A stretch of 64,000 nucleotides of DNA from positions 5,580,001-5,644,000 of the forward strand of contig NC_079978.1 in NCBI RefSeq assembly GCF_029852145.1, given 5' to 3'. Below the pieces are notes generated by a model, which was not told where the DNA came from, did no database searches, and saw nothing but the letters and a program-made list of their open reading frames with translations. This document shows positions 62,801 to 64,000 of the stretch, in pieces (the first letter of the stretch is position 1; every line of letters begins with the position of its first letter). Both the position numbers and the translations under genes were made by a program. Source of the DNA: Microplitis mediator (taxonomy: Eukaryota; Arthropoda; Insecta; Hymenoptera; Braconidae).

Positions 62801-64000
62801 CTACAAAGAGGTTGCCACGTTGTTAAAATAACCACGGTGAAGCTCGCGCACGAAAGCGTATCTTTCTCTCTTTTCTTCTTATGTCTATCTCGCTTGCTCT
62901 CGTGTCTTCATCCGCTTTACTTACACTGTAGTCGGGAAGCTTTACCCAGAGCACGGTGACGTGGACTGCACACGCACAACAAACCTCATACAAGTATCGA
63001 GATACAAGAGCAATGTAAAGACACTACTCCTCAAACGGTGCTCACATGTGGGCAGCGTTAAAGTTTAGTAACGTCCTCGTCAGAAAGTCTCAGGCTTCGT
63101 GTGGCAGATCAAGGATAAAAATTAATACATTGTCGCTGTGAGCGAGATGATAAGTGTGACCAGACGAACCTACGTGCGTAAATTTAACTGCTAACTGGAT
63201 AGCATTTGATCATTATAAAGCTTCGGTGCTAGAGTAAAATTTATCGCACGCTCACGCGGGCGTCCCTTATACTCGCGACAGGTGCTGATACTGACACTAA
63301 ACGAACCAGCTCGCAAAAAGACGTCGCGTTTACTTCCTCAATAATATTTCTTACTCTTGGCTAGTTTTCTCGAGCTTGATGCAATCTCTGGTGCTGACTT
63401 TATTGTTGATACTTACTAAGTACTCAAATTGTTGTTTCAAACTAAGGATCGCGGCTAATTTGCTAAGAAGATATGGCTTTTCAAAAACCACTAAATAAAC
63501 GCGGTGTACATCACATTTGACACATGTCCCTTCTTCATGGCTTAGAACTTTTTTTTTTTCTTAATTTTTTGCTCTATAAGATACTTTGAGACTCAAACTA
63601 CTGCACAACCAGATGAGATTTATTTTTTACGCACACGACAAAGTTACTTTTATTACGCGTGCCACGTAAATGCGTCGTTAAATGTCGAGTCGTTTGTTAA
63701 AGACAAAATTAATAATTTACGATTTTAAATTTCATTGGGTAAAAAAATTTATTGTGGATAATTTTATACTCAGAGACAGTTTTTATAAATAGTTAACTGT
63801 ATATTTTATTAGATGTAAGAGATTTATTCTCACGCCCACGATTATACATAAATATAAATAAATCCAAGCGATTTACGATAGAGCAATAAGTAATAAGTGA
63901 TTGAAATAAACTAATAGAGTGTTGTGTTGTTGGAGTTGACTAATGCTTGCCTGGAGGTGTCGCGTGAATAATTACGTTGTCAAGAGTTGTTAATAATTAT

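Larger units (their letters stand above)
55840..64000 (+). other. hth: hth intron, 5' part (continues beyond the window)
   Basis: From the GTAAGT donor at 55840 to the window end, no further hth exon was found. The stretch has a perfect Exd/Hth composite site (59838-59847), an AAAT microsatellite (58622-58651), a GAGT repeat near 61365-61382 and a purine-rich tract around 61390-61560 that produces long but low-complexity frames on the opposite strand. Confidence 0.8.

Noticed and set aside
55840..64000. Search for the TALE homeodomain exons
   Set aside because: No sequence resembling KRGIFPKVATN or WFINARRR was found on the + strand. These exons must lie beyond the window.

Overview
The window is eukaryotic and almost certainly from an insect. 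It is strongly AT-rich and about 99% non-coding, with short exons bounded by GTAAGT/GTGAGT donors and pyrimidine-AG acceptors. The only gene I can identify is homothorax (hth), the insect Meis-family TALE homeobox gene, on the + strand. Peptides such as IRQEKPYYIADPEVDSL and the linker read from 55710 are insect-like. The frequent CpG in the non-AT-rich stretches and the small MITE-like elements ending in CACGGAAAAAA suggest a hymenopteran, possibly a parasitoid wasp. That assignment is inference and not firm.

Layout: 1-1333 is the end of an upstream intron. Four hth exons follow: 1334-1384, 10232-10282, 14594-14782 and 55710-55839. The first two are 51 nt each and all junctions but the last are phase 0. 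Together they encode the second half of the Exd-binding HM (Meis/PKNOX N-terminal) domain and the Ser/Pro/Gly-rich linker. The start codon, the first half of HM and the homeodomain exons are not in the window. Introns are about 8.8, 4.3 and 40.9 kb, plus two partial ones.

Most interesting point: at the third exon the reading frame does not stop at the donor. It continues 119 codons into the intron, through a GC-rich His/Asn/Gln/Ala-rich tail, to TAA at 15140-15142. This is the expected structure of a homeodomain-less Hth isoform, made by not using the donor at 14783. An imperfect hairpin (14759-14802) places that donor in or beside its loop. Drosophila hth is known to make homeodomain-less isoforms, and an ultraconserved exon-intron stem-loop associated with intron retention has been described in dipteran hth, so this may be the same switch in another order. 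A very AT-rich block follows (about 15.6-20.45 kb) with local hairpins, ending at an AATAAA in a more GC-rich boundary. It could be a long 3' UTR of that isoform.

Elsewhere the introns hold four MITE-like inverted-repeat elements (one nested in another), several microsatellites, a nested 142-bp inverted repeat, a perfect Exd/Hth (Pbx-Meis) consensus site TGATTGACAG and two 9/10 matches, a TTACGTAA palindrome, and a few unassigned open reading frames. No tRNA, rRNA, CRISPR array or bacterial feature was seen. No nested gene could be established.
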